The notes under the pieces were generated by a model, which was not told the DNA's origin, did no database searches, and saw only the letters and a program-made list of their open reading frames with translations. Source: Pseudodesulfovibrio sp. S3 (lineage in GTDB: Bacteria > Desulfobacterota > Desulfovibrionia > Desulfovibrionales > Desulfovibrionaceae). From it: DNA of 64,000 bases. Positions 35,607-42,882 of the stretch are shown in pieces. The stretch lies in assembly GCF_004025585.1 (NCBI RefSeq), contig NZ_QTZO01000003.1, positions 62,001 to 126,000 on the forward strand. Reading direction: 5' to 3'. Position 1 is the first letter of the stretch, and every line of letters begins with the position of its first letter. Both the position numbers and the translations under genes were made by a program.

Positions 35607-36470
35607 TTACCTCTCGATGTTTTCCCAGACCAGGCAGACCCACTCTGCATCCTCAAAGCGCTTGGGTTGCCCCAATCCGCGTTTGTCATAGGCCTGGGCC
35701 ACTGCATCAGATTGGTTCTCCGTCAGGATACCAGACAATATCAACGACCCGCCGGGGGCTATGCGAGAGATGATTTCAGGTGCCATCTCGATAAGTGGGC
35801 CGGACAGGATGTTTGACACCACCAAATCAAAAGTAAGATCCGTTTCCAGGCAATCAATGGTGCCGACCGCCAAATGCATGGCGTGATCAACTCCGTTGTT
35901 CTTCACGTTTTCCAGAGCGCAGACAATGGCTAGCGGGTCGTTGTCCAGGCCGACGCCGGTCAGCCCGAGTTTGCCCAATCCTATGCCGAGGATGCCGGAA
36001 CCGGTACCCAGGTCCAGAAATGTCTGTCCTGCACGAATGACGTTGTTTTTGACCAGTTTGCCGATGGTCACCAAACACAATGATGTGGTGGGATGATGGC
36101 CGGTTCCAAAAGCCATTTTGGGTTCAATGACAATATGAGTGAAACCGTTGTCCTCGCCATCATTCAACCACGGAGGGTATATCCTGAATGTTTCCCCGCA
36201 ATTGACAGGGACGAAGAAATCCTTCCATGCCATGGTCCAATCTTCGGACGCCTGTTCAGACCAGGTAACGTCCGCTTCTGCGAACTGCGCCTGGAACTCC
36301 TTCACCATCTCAAGACCCAGAGGATGATCTTCCAGGTACAGGGTGAACTTCCGGCCGGTTTCATGTGCAGTTTCCTCCCAGCCATGCGGTACTTTGGAAG
36401 CAATGAAAACTTCGGCTGCATCGGCCATGTCTTCGGGGATGATGAATTCGATCTTGAGCAGGGTGGGCAT
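35607..36470 (-). CDS. prmA: ribosomal protein L11 methyltransferase
   Basis: A 287-aa SAM-dependent enzyme that trimethylates ribosomal protein L11. The N-terminal substrate domain precedes MAFGTGHHPTTSLCL and the SAM motif FLDLGTGSGILGIGLGKLG; VVSNILSGPLIEMAPEI is the NxxY/L-like substrate motif region. Length is typical. It is followed 5 nt later by the endonuclease III-like gene. Confidence 0.93.
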   Translation of the reverse strand: MPTLLKIEFIIPEDMADAAEVFIASKVPHGWEETAHETGRKFTLYLEDHPLGLEMVKEFQAQFAEADVTWSEQASEDWTMAWKDFFVPVNCGETFRIYPPWLNDGEDNGFTHIVIEPKMAFGTGHHPTTSLCLVTIGKLVKNNVIRAGQTFLDLGTGSGILGIGLGKLGLTGVGLDNDPLAIVCALENVKNNGVDHAMHLAVGTIDCLETDLTFDLVVSNILSGPLIEMAPEIISRIAPGGSLILSGILTENQSDAVAQAYDKRGLGQPKRFEDAEWVCLVWENIER

Positions 36471-36500
36471 ATAAGTGCTATTCTCCGAATGTTGAATATG

Positions 36501-36530
36501 ACAAGGCCGGGGACCATGCCCCGGCCTTGT
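36501..36530. other. perfect 12-bp hairpin without a T tract
   Basis: ACAAGGCCGGGG and CCCCGGCCTTGT pair around 6 nt between the 69-aa gene and prmA. Neither side has a proper T run. It could be a Rho-independent pause site or a processing site in the minus-strand transcript. Confidence 0.7.
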
Positions 36531-36555
36531 CCAATGCTATCAGTCTAAAATTACA

Positions 36556-36765
36556 TCAAAAGATCTTGTCTACAAATGAGCCTTTGCCCGTATATTTGAA
36601 ATCGTTGAGCGTGGTTTTTTCAGCCTGCTTCTGCACATCGGCATCGACTGCCGCCGGAGGTTTATCCTCAACGGGTTGCTTGCTCGCCGGTTCAATGCGT
36701 TCCAGTTCATCTTCGCGTCTGGGACGATATTCCGACGCAGGACCTACGGGAGCAACGGTACTCAT
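36556..36765 (-). CDS. 69-aa hydrophilic protein, function unknown
   Basis: A charged, Pro-rich small protein without Cys: an N-terminal part with APVGPASEYRPRREDELERI, a middle KQPVEDKPPAAVDADVQKQ and a C-terminal FKYTGKGSFVDKIF. It looks mostly disordered. It lies between argD and prmA on the same strand, with a strong hairpin after it. The composition and clean start suggest a real gene; no family is recognised. Confidence 0.6.
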   Translation of the reverse strand: MSTVAPVGPASEYRPRREDELERIEPASKQPVEDKPPAAVDADVQKQAEKTTLNDFKYTGKGSFVDKIF

Positions 36766-36810
36766 GACTTCGAACCTCTAGCCAATAAATACCTCTTCAA
36801 TTGAGGCCGG

Positions 36811-38028
36811 TCAAGCCGACTCGATTTGTATCGTAGCCAGTATGGAGTCCAGAACTTCCATGAAGGCAATGATATCGGCCTCTTCGATGGTCAGAGGCGG
36901 TACCAGGCGGAGAATCTTTCCCTGGGTCAAATTGCAGACCATCTTGTTGTCCAACAAGGCTTTCCAGACATCGGTGCCGGTAAAAGTCAGCTCAATGCCG
37001 AAGAGCAGGCCCAACCCTCTGGTTCCTGCGATCTTGTCGGGATACTTGTCTTTCAGCTTCTGCGCTTCGGCCCTGGCAAAATTGCCCAGTTCCAAGGCGC
37101 GTTCACTCATTTTTTCGTTGATCATGATGTCCAGCACCTTGGAGGCTACGGCAGCGACCACGGCCCCACCTCCGAAAGTGGTGGCATGGGAACCCGGCTC
37201 GAATCCCCTGGCCACAGTGTCGGTGCACAAAACTGCGCCCATTGGCAGCCCGTTGGCCAACGCCTTGGCCGAAGTGAAGATGTCGGGGGTGATGCCGTAG
37301 TGTTGGTGCGCCCAGACCCTGCCGGTGCGGCACAGGCCTGTCTGGACTTCGTCCACGATGAGCAGGATGCCGTTTTCCTTGCATACCGCGGTGATGTCGT
37401 TGACGTACTCCGTCGGCAGAGGGCGGACACCGCCCTCACCCTGGACCATCTCAATCATGATGGCGGCCGTATGCTTGTTGACGGCGCCGCGCAGGGTGTT
37501 CACGTTGCCGAAGGGAACCGTTATGAATCCTTCGGGCAGGGGGTTGAAGCCATCCTTGATGGGTCCGGTCTGTCCGGTGGCCGTCAGTGTGGACAACGTC
37601 CTTCCATGAAAGGACTTTTCCAGAGTGATGATCTCATGGCGGTCCTCATTGCGGACCATGTGCATGTACCGCCGGGCCAGCTTGATCGCGCCCTCGTTGG
37701 CCTCGGCCCCGGAGTTGCAAAAAAAGACCTTGCCAGCATGACAGGTGGACAGGAGCTTTTCAGCCAATTCAAGCTGGGGTTCCTGGTAGAACAGGTTGGA
37801 CACGTGGACCATTTTTCGGGCCTGTACAGCCATGACGTCCGCCAGGTCGTCCCGGCTGTGACCGAGGCTGCACACGGCAATACCGGCCAAAAAGTCCAGA
37901 TACTCGACACCGTCGAGATCATAGAGCCTGCACCCCTTTGCCCTGGATATTGCCAACGGATACCTGCCATAGGTATGGCAGAGGAGGTTGGATTCCCTTT
38001 CTTTCATCTCTTCAAATTTATTGTTCAT
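36811..38028 (-). CDS. argD: acetylornithine aminotransferase
   Basis: A 405-aa PLP-dependent class III aminotransferase that makes N-acetylornithine in arginine synthesis (and may act on succinyl-diaminopimelate). Motifs are GIAVCSLGHS, FFCNSGAEANEGAIKLARRY, SFHGRT, DEVQTGLCRTG and the PLP lysine in FTSAKALANGLPMGA. GTRGLGLLFGIEL is typical of ArgD. It follows dut by 17 nt, so the two are probably co-transcribed. Confidence 0.94.
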   Translation of the reverse strand: MNNKFEEMKERESNLLCHTYGRYPLAISRAKGCRLYDLDGVEYLDFLAGIAVCSLGHSRDDLADVMAVQARKMVHVSNLFYQEPQLELAEKLLSTCHAGKVFFCNSGAEANEGAIKLARRYMHMVRNEDRHEIITLEKSFHGRTLSTLTATGQTGPIKDGFNPLPEGFITVPFGNVNTLRGAVNKHTAAIMIEMVQGEGGVRPLPTEYVNDITAVCKENGILLIVDEVQTGLCRTGRVWAHQHYGITPDIFTSAKALANGLPMGAVLCTDTVARGFEPGSHATTFGGGAVVAAVASKVLDIMINEKMSERALELGNFARAEAQKLKDKYPDKIAGTRGLGLLFGIELTFTGTDVWKALLDNKMVCNLTQGKILRLVPPLTIEEADIIAFMEVLDSILATIQIESA

Positions 38029-38045
38029 TATCAGTCTCTTGTTGC

Positions 38046-38504
38046 TTAGTGTTTCCCTGTGGATCCGAATCCTCCGGCCCCGCGGTCGGTTTTGCCAAGT
38101 ACGTCCACAGGCGTGATTATGGCTTGGAAAACGGGCATGAACACGAGTTGGGCTATGCGCTGTCCGCGCTTTATTCGTCGGACCTCGCCGGAGGTGTTGA
38201 GCAGGGAAACCTTGATTTCGCCACGATAGTCGGGATCAATGACCCCCACTCCCTGGCTGACGGTCAGACCGTCCTTAGTACCCAGGCCGCTGCGGGAAAA
38301 AACATACCCGGCGACACTCGGCTCACGAATTTCAATGGCGACACCGGCCGGAATAGCGGCTTTTTCACCGGGTCCGATCTCAAGGTCATCGGTGTCTATG
38401 CAGGCGCGCAGATCCAGGCCTGCCGAATGTTCCGTTGCATAGGCCAATTCATTTTCCTGCCAAACCGGATGCAGGAATTGTACGTTCACATCAATCTTGT
38501 TCAT
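38046..38504 (-). CDS. dut: deoxyuridine 5'-triphosphate nucleotidohydrolase
   Basis: A 152-aa trimeric dUTPase that converts dUTP to dUMP and keeps uracil out of DNA. Family motifs are present: AGLDLRACID, RSGLGTKDGL, GVIDPDYRGEIKVSLLN, RIAQLVF and the C-terminal RGAGGFGSTG arm that closes over the active site. It is the first gene of the dut-argD pair. Confidence 0.96.
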   Translation of the reverse strand: MNKIDVNVQFLHPVWQENELAYATEHSAGLDLRACIDTDDLEIGPGEKAAIPAGVAIEIREPSVAGYVFSRSGLGTKDGLTVSQGVGVIDPDYRGEIKVSLLNTSGEVRRIKRGQRIAQLVFMPVFQAIITPVDVLGKTDRGAGGFGSTGKH

Positions 38505-38574
38505 TGCAAGTCCAGTCCTTGTTTAAAGCGAATGGTTGTTTATGTTCGTATTGAAGGCAACTGTCAATCGGACA

Positions 38575-38611
38575 TAAAAAAAGGGCGCCGAAGCGTCTGC
38601 TCCGGCACCCT
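38575..38611 (-). terminator. intrinsic terminator after the symporter gene
   Basis: On the minus strand AGGGTGCCGGAGC and GCTTCGGCGCCCT pair (one mismatch, one G-U) around 4 nt, followed by seven T. Confidence 0.9.
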
Positions 38612-38633
38612 GAATACGTCAACATTTCAAAGG

Positions 38634-40241
38634 TTAACAGAGTCCTTCCCAGCAGAGATCCAAGTGTTTCTCTTCAATTCGTCGGGTGGCCAGACTGACA
38701 CCTACAGCCAGGGTCAGGGAGACAGGCAGGGCAACCACGTTGGGATCGACCCATTGCATCATCCACATCCACGACATGGGAGCAGCGTCGGCAACCAGGG
38801 TGACCTTGCCGAAGATGGCCTGACACAGACCAATGGGCGCGGCTTCCTTGAGATGGATGAACAACAGCCAGAACATGGAGAAGGCAAATCCGCCCACCAT
38901 GGAGACTTTGGCACCGATCTTGGTCATCCCTTTCCAATACAATCCAAGAACGTAGATGGGCAGAAAGGCTGCAGCGCACAGGCCGAAGAAGAAGGCGGTT
39001 GCCGGGGCGATGACGCTTCCGGGCAGCAGCCAGGCCCAAACCAGGGTGGCGATAACGGCCACGGTCACACCGAGACGGTTCAACTTCATGGAGGAACCCT
39101 CGTTGCCGATCTTGACGTGTTGCTCCAGGAAATCACGGGAGAGCGAGGTGCCGCCCACATGATACTGGGAGCTCATGGTAGACATGGCCGCAGCGAACAT
39201 GGCCACCAGAAAGAGTCCTGAAAACCAGCCGGGCATGATCTTGTCAATATAGAGAGGAATGATCTTGTCGAAGTTGCCCTCGGCCATGGCGATGGATATC
39301 TTACCGAATTCCTTGTAAAAGACCACGTTTGACAATGCTCCAGTCAGAAAGGCAACGCCGGTCATGAGCAGAATGAAGATACCGCCGATAGCCACGGCCC
39401 TGTTGAGTTCGCGGTCAGACGGAACAGTCATGTACCGAATGGCGAGCTGGGGTTGGGCCAGGACGCCGATACCAACACCGTAAATGATGGTGGTGTAAAT
39501 AGTCAGTCCGATGGGCGACTGGAAGTTCGGGCCGGTGGTCCAGCCAGTCAGGCCGCCTTTCAGCAGTTTTTCCGGCACCAGATTGACCATGTCGGTGAGG
39601 GCCTGATGGGCCTCGGTCACACCGCCGAGCATAGAATAAGTGGTAATGATGAGGATAAGCATCATCATGGCCATGATCGACCCCTGGAAGGCGTCGGTGT
39701 ACATGACCGCCTTCAGGCCGCCGGTGATGACGTACATGGCCACGATCGCCGTGACAATCAGCAGCCAGAAGCCGTAGCTGACAGCCGGGAAGGCCACTTC
39801 GAGCATGCGGCAAATGCCGATGAGTACGGCTGCGGCGTATACCGGGATGAAGACGAAAATGACCACGCCGGTGAACTGCTGGATGAATTTGGACTTGTAA
39901 CGCCGTCCCAGGAGCTCTGGGAAGGTATGTGAATTCAGAGCCAGTCCCATGCGGCGGGTACGCTTTCCGAAAAAGACCATGGCCACGAATATCCCCACGA
40001 AAATAGTCAGAAAAGTCAGCCAGAGCAAGGACATGCCAAACATGCCCGAAACGCCGCCAAAACCGACAATGGCTGATGTGGAAACAAAGGTCGCGCCATA
40101 GGACATGGCCAGGATGAAGGGATTCATCGAACGGCCGGCGAGCATATAGTCAGTAGATTCCCTGGTTTTCTTCCAGGCCTTATAACCGAGATAAAAAATG
40201 ACTCCTAAATATATGGCAATACCGAGGATTTTACCTTCCAT
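38634..40241 (-). CDS. sodium:solute symporter (SSS family)
   Basis: A 535-aa inner-membrane protein with about 13 hydrophobic helices and the LeuT-like SSS fold. SYGATFVSTSAIVGFGGVSGMFG (about 49-71), the TGGLKAVMYTDAFQGSIM block and AAAMSTMSSQ carry the Na+-site Ser/Thr residues. It resembles the ActP/PutP/phenylacetate-type branch; the substrate cannot be read from the sequence. A 44-aa accessory protein gene abuts its start codon, and both lie behind a Phe-codon leader and terminator, which suggests phenylalanine or a related compound. Confidence 0.88.
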   Translation of the reverse strand: MEGKILGIAIYLGVIFYLGYKAWKKTRESTDYMLAGRSMNPFILAMSYGATFVSTSAIVGFGGVSGMFGMSLLWLTFLTIFVGIFVAMVFFGKRTRRMGLALNSHTFPELLGRRYKSKFIQQFTGVVIFVFIPVYAAAVLIGICRMLEVAFPAVSYGFWLLIVTAIVAMYVITGGLKAVMYTDAFQGSIMAMMMLILIITTYSMLGGVTEAHQALTDMVNLVPEKLLKGGLTGWTTGPNFQSPIGLTIYTTIIYGVGIGVLAQPQLAIRYMTVPSDRELNRAVAIGGIFILLMTGVAFLTGALSNVVFYKEFGKISIAMAEGNFDKIIPLYIDKIMPGWFSGLFLVAMFAAAMSTMSSQYHVGGTSLSRDFLEQHVKIGNEGSSMKLNRLGVTVAVIATLVWAWLLPGSVIAPATAFFFGLCAAAFLPIYVLGLYWKGMTKIGAKVSMVGGFAFSMFWLLFIHLKEAAPIGLCQAIFGKVTLVADAAPMSWMWMMQWVDPNVVALPVSLTLAVGVSLATRRIEEKHLDLCWEGLC

Positions 40242-40376
40242 CTAAGCATCCTCCCCCGGCTTTTCATTCCCTTTATTGTTCCAGTTCACAATTCCGTAAA
40301 CCACGCACAATATCGTTGCCCCAATGGAAAGCCAAAAGGCCAACGCTATTTCAACACTTCCGAATCCCAGCATCAT
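40242..40376 (-). CDS. 44-aa symporter small accessory protein
   Basis: The short frame from ATG 40376 (a second ATG follows) encodes MMLGFGSVEIALAFWLSIG and goes on into one membrane helix (about 8-30) and a polar tail NWNNKGNEKPGEDA. Its stop TAG is directly followed by the symporter ATG, so translation is coupled. A purine-rich AAGGGGG lies ahead. Small one-helix partners of this kind accompany SSS transporters in Desulfovibrio-type genomes and probably assist folding or stability; their role is not proven. Confidence 0.8.
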   Translation of the reverse strand: MMLGFGSVEIALAFWLSIGATILCVVYGIVNWNNKGNEKPGEDA

Positions 40377-40420
40377 AACCAACCCCCTTGCTAGAGGCCG
40401 AGAACACCCTTGCGACCCAT

Positions 40421-40455
40421 AAAAAAAGGGGCCGCAAGCTTGTCGCCTGCGGCCC
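40421..40455 (-). terminator. attenuator terminator upstream of the symporter genes
   Basis: On the minus strand GGGCCGCAGGC (40455-40445) and GCTTGCGGCCC (40439-40429) form an 11-bp stem with loop GACAA, followed by seven T (40427-40421). It ends 45 nt before the accessory gene, so it would cut off transcripts before the symporter. Confidence 0.9.
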
Positions 40456-40570
40456 TTGTTGTGGATGAATCTAACTCGCGTTACACGCACACTCCAAGAC
40501 CGCAGGCGCTTCTAAAAAAGCGGAAGCTAAAAAAGAAAAAGAAGCTGAAGCGGTTCTGTAGTGAATTCAT
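40444..40570 (-). promoter_or_regulatory. putative phenylalanine attenuator (leader plus anti-terminator)
   Basis: Within the end of the leader frame, CGCCTGCGG (40508-40500) is exactly complementary to CCGCAGGCG (40452-40444), the 5' arm of the terminator; with wobble pairs the stem extends to 13 bp (40508-40496 with 40456-40444). Either this anti-terminator or the terminator can form. A run of Phe codons lies just upstream of the anti-terminator arm. A ribosome stalled there would free the arm and allow read-through; one finishing the leader would cover it. This is the pheL/trpL logic. Not tested. Confidence 0.72.
40481..40570 (-). CDS. Phe-rich leader peptide of the symporter operon
   Basis: A 29-codon frame from ATG 40570 to TAA 40483-40481. 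Residues 8-19 read FSFFFFFSFRFF: nine Phe in twelve positions, more than in the E. coli pheL leader stretch. The tail RSACGLGVCV overlaps the anti-terminator arm, and the stop lies 25 nt ahead of the terminator stem. No clear ribosome site is seen; a possible promoter just upstream would give an almost leaderless message. The Phe run could in principle reflect only a pyrimidine tract, but its placement argues for a sensor. Confidence 0.65.
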   Translation of the reverse strand: MNSLQNRFSFFFFFSFRFFRSACGLGVCV

Positions 40571-40577
40571 GAAAAAT

Positions 40578-40606
40578 TCATTAGTCTTAACCAGTGACAA
40601 AGTCAA
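40578..40606 (-). promoter_or_regulatory. possible promoter for the Phe-rich leader
   Basis: TTGACT (40606-40601) and a weak TAATGA (40583-40578) have a 17-nt spacer on the minus strand. Transcription would begin near 40571-40570, at the leader's ATG. The remaining part of the gap up to 40883 is AT-rich and shows no gene; a TTGACA at 40738-40743 on the plus strand may belong to the next operon. Confidence 0.35.
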
Positions 40607-40883
40607 GCTGAAAGCGAATGCGCAACACATGCATACTACATAATTGGCAACAAGGGTGATCCATACAATTTCAATATGGTTCGATAGTATTTCCAAATAT
40701 ATACAAGTACTGTAAATTCAGTAAGTTAACAGTTTTCTTGACAGGATATGCAGTCCTGTGCTTTGGTGTTTCCCCTTTGTTGTTCGGTGTTATTGACTGA
40801 ATTGTGAAAGTTTCGGAGGCCTGCTCCATCCATCTTGTTCTCAAGATGACTTTTTTGGCAACAAACGAAAGAGGTTACCTGTC

Positions 40884-42413
40884 TTGCTTTTTCAGCCCAT
40901 CAACAAGAACTACCATGAGTTTTGCATCGAGCGGGACTCCGACCTGTGCATAAACTGCAAGGTCTGTGTCCGTCAGTGCTCGTATGAAGCTCATTTTTGG
41001 GATGAAGCCCGGCAAAAAGTCATGCACGACAATACCAAGTGCATCGGCTGCCACCGCTGCGAAGCCCTGTGTCCCACAGCCGCCCTGAATATCGTCAACA
41101 AGCCGTCTGACTTCAGGACAAACAAGCTGTGGCGTCCCGTGTTCCTGCAGAACATTTACAAACAGGCGGATACTGGCGGCGTTCTTCTGGCAGGCATGGG
41201 TTCACCTGTGGATATCCCGGTTTACTGGGACCATATCCTGCTTGATGCCAGCCAGGTGACCAATCCGTCCATCGACCCTCTGCGCGAGCCGATGGAGCTC
41301 AAGACCTTTCTTGGTGCCAAACCGCGAAAATTGGACATCGTCACGGACAAGAAGACCGGCAAACCGAAACTGAAAACCAAACTGACTCCGCAACTTGAGC
41401 TTGATGTTCCGATCATGTTCGCGGCCATGAGCTTCGGTGCCATCAATTTCAATCTCCATCGGGCAATGGCCCGTGCAGCCACGGAAACCGGCACCTATTA
41501 CAACACAGGTGAAGGCGGTCTGCACAAGTCATTATATAAATACGGCGCCAACACCATCGTTCAGGTGGCGTCCGGTCGTTTCGGGGTGCATCGCGACTAC
41601 CTTCAGGCTGGTGCAGGTATCGAAATCAAGGTGGGGCAGGGTGCAAAGCCCGGCATCGGCGGCCATCTGCCCGGCGAAAAGATCAACGACAAGGTGTCCG
41701 AGACCCGGATGGTTCCCATCGGTTCCGATGCCATTTCTCCGGCACCGCACCATGATATCTATTCCATTGAAGACCTGCTTCAGCTCATATACGCGCTGAA
41801 GGAGGCCTCTGAATACAAGGCCCCGGTATCGGTCAAGATCGCTGCCGTGCACAACGTGGCCGCCATAGCTTCGGGCATTGCCCGGGCCGGTGCGGACATC
41901 ATCACCATTGACGGTATGCGCGGCGGAACGGGTGCGGCTCCGGCCATGATCCGTGACAACGTGGGCATTCCCATCGAACTGGCCCTTGCCCAGGTGGATC
42001 AGCGTTTACGCGACGAGGGCATCCGGAACAACGTCTCCGTGGTCGCTGCCGGCGGCATCCGTTGTTCCGGCGACGTCATCAAGGCCATCGCCCTGGGGGC
42101 GGACGCTGTGTACATCGGAACGGCCACCCTGATCGCCGTGGGCTGTACCATATGCGGTCGGTGTTACACCGGCAAATGTCCGTGGGGCATCGCCACCAAC
42201 GATCCCAAGCTGTCCAAACGCCAGAATCCGGATATCGCAGCCAAAAAACTGGCCAATCTCATCCGGGCCTGGGGCCATGAAATTGAGGAAATGCTCGGAG
42301 GCATGGGGCTGAACTCCATCGAGTCTCTTCGCGGCAACCGCGACAAGCTGCGCGGCGTGGGCATATCCGACACTGAACTCGACATCCTCGGCATCAAACA
42401 TGCCGGACGCTAA
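40884..42413 (+). CDS. glutamate synthase FMN/synthase domain (archaeal-type, ferredoxin-fused)
   Basis: A 509-aa protein with two N-terminal 4Fe-4S sites (CINCKVCVRQC at 22-32 and CIGCHRCEALCP at 52-63) joined to a TIM-barrel glutamate synthase core: MSFGAINFNLHRAMARAA, NTGEGGLHKSLYKYG, GQGAKPGIGGHLPGEKIN, DGMRGGTGAAPAMIRDNVG and a CTICGRCYTGKCPWG cluster near 430. It would use reductant to turn 2-oxoglutarate and ammonia into glutamate. The start is TTG 40884 behind AGAGG. The other GltS parts (ferredoxin, reductase, amidotransferase, GXGXG domain) follow as separate genes. Confidence 0.88.
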   Translation: MLFQPINKNYHEFCIERDSDLCINCKVCVRQCSYEAHFWDEARQKVMHDNTKCIGCHRCEALCPTAALNIVNKPSDFRTNKLWRPVFLQNIYKQADTGGVLLAGMGSPVDIPVYWDHILLDASQVTNPSIDPLREPMELKTFLGAKPRKLDIVTDKKTGKPKLKTKLTPQLELDVPIMFAAMSFGAINFNLHRAMARAATETGTYYNTGEGGLHKSLYKYGANTIVQVASGRFGVHRDYLQAGAGIEIKVGQGAKPGIGGHLPGEKINDKVSETRMVPIGSDAISPAPHHDIYSIEDLLQLIYALKEASEYKAPVSVKIAAVHNVAAIASGIARAGADIITIDGMRGGTGAAPAMIRDNVGIPIELALAQVDQRLRDEGIRNNVSVVAAGGIRCSGDVIKAIALGADAVYIGTATLIAVGCTICGRCYTGKCPWGIATNDPKLSKRQNPDIAAKKLANLIRAWGHEIEEMLGGMGLNSIESLRGNRDKLRGVGISDTELDILGIKHAGR

Positions 42414-42425
42414 GCGGAGGGCGAT

Positions 42426-42872
42426 ATGAAAAGAGTCTATCCGGATAAAGAATACTGTATCGGCTGCCATCTCTGCGAGTTGGCGTGCATCACTGCCCAT
42501 TCCAAATCCAAGGATCTGATATTGGCCTACCGCGAAGAGCGGGGAAAGGACGGCCTGTCCGCCTGCAAGAAGGTCTTTGAAAAGGGTGATACCTGTGTCG
42601 CCATCAGTTGCCGTCATTGCGACGAGCCTTCCTGTGTGGCTGCCTGCATCTCCGGCGGATTGTACAAGGATCCCGAAACCGGCCGCACGGTCTATGACCG
42701 CAACAAGTGCGTGGGATGTTGGTCCTGCCTTATGGCCTGTCCATACGGGGCGATAAAACGGCATCCGATCGAGAGCAAAATCGTCAAGTGCGACCTGTGC
42801 GAAGGACGCGAAGAGGGACCGGCCTGCGTGGCTGCCTGTCCCAACGCTGCGTTGAAATTCGAGGAACGGTAG
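42426..42872 (+). CDS. polyferredoxin-type 4Fe-4S electron carrier of the GltS cluster
   Basis: A 148-aa protein with up to four 4Fe-4S sites: CIGCHLCELAC, CRHCDEPSCVAAC, CVGCWSCLMACPYG and CDLCEGREEGPACVAACP. This is the DMSO-reductase-B/HycB-like arrangement. It presumably carries electrons between the FAD reductase encoded next and the FMN-type glutamate synthase core encoded before it. Spacing is 12 nt before and 10 nt after, so it is part of the operon. Confidence 0.9.
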   Translation: MKRVYPDKEYCIGCHLCELACITAHSKSKDLILAYREERGKDGLSACKKVFEKGDTCVAISCRHCDEPSCVAACISGGLYKDPETGRTVYDRNKCVGCWSCLMACPYGAIKRHPIESKIVKCDLCEGREEGPACVAACPNAALKFEER

Positions 42873-42882
42873 GGAGCAGAGC

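Noticed and set aside
40470-40510. A possible tRNA-like segment
   Set aside because: No cloverleaf with a proper T-loop (GTTCRAATC) or acceptor stem could be drawn.
40410-40643. Lys-rich frame on the plus strand opposite the leader
   Set aside because: It is the complement of the Phe-codon tract and includes the terminator stem; no ribosome site is present.
40481-40696. Longer, 71-aa version of the Phe-rich frame
   Set aside because: The upstream extension has no ribosome site and would run through the likely promoter; the ATG at 40570 gives the more sensible leader.
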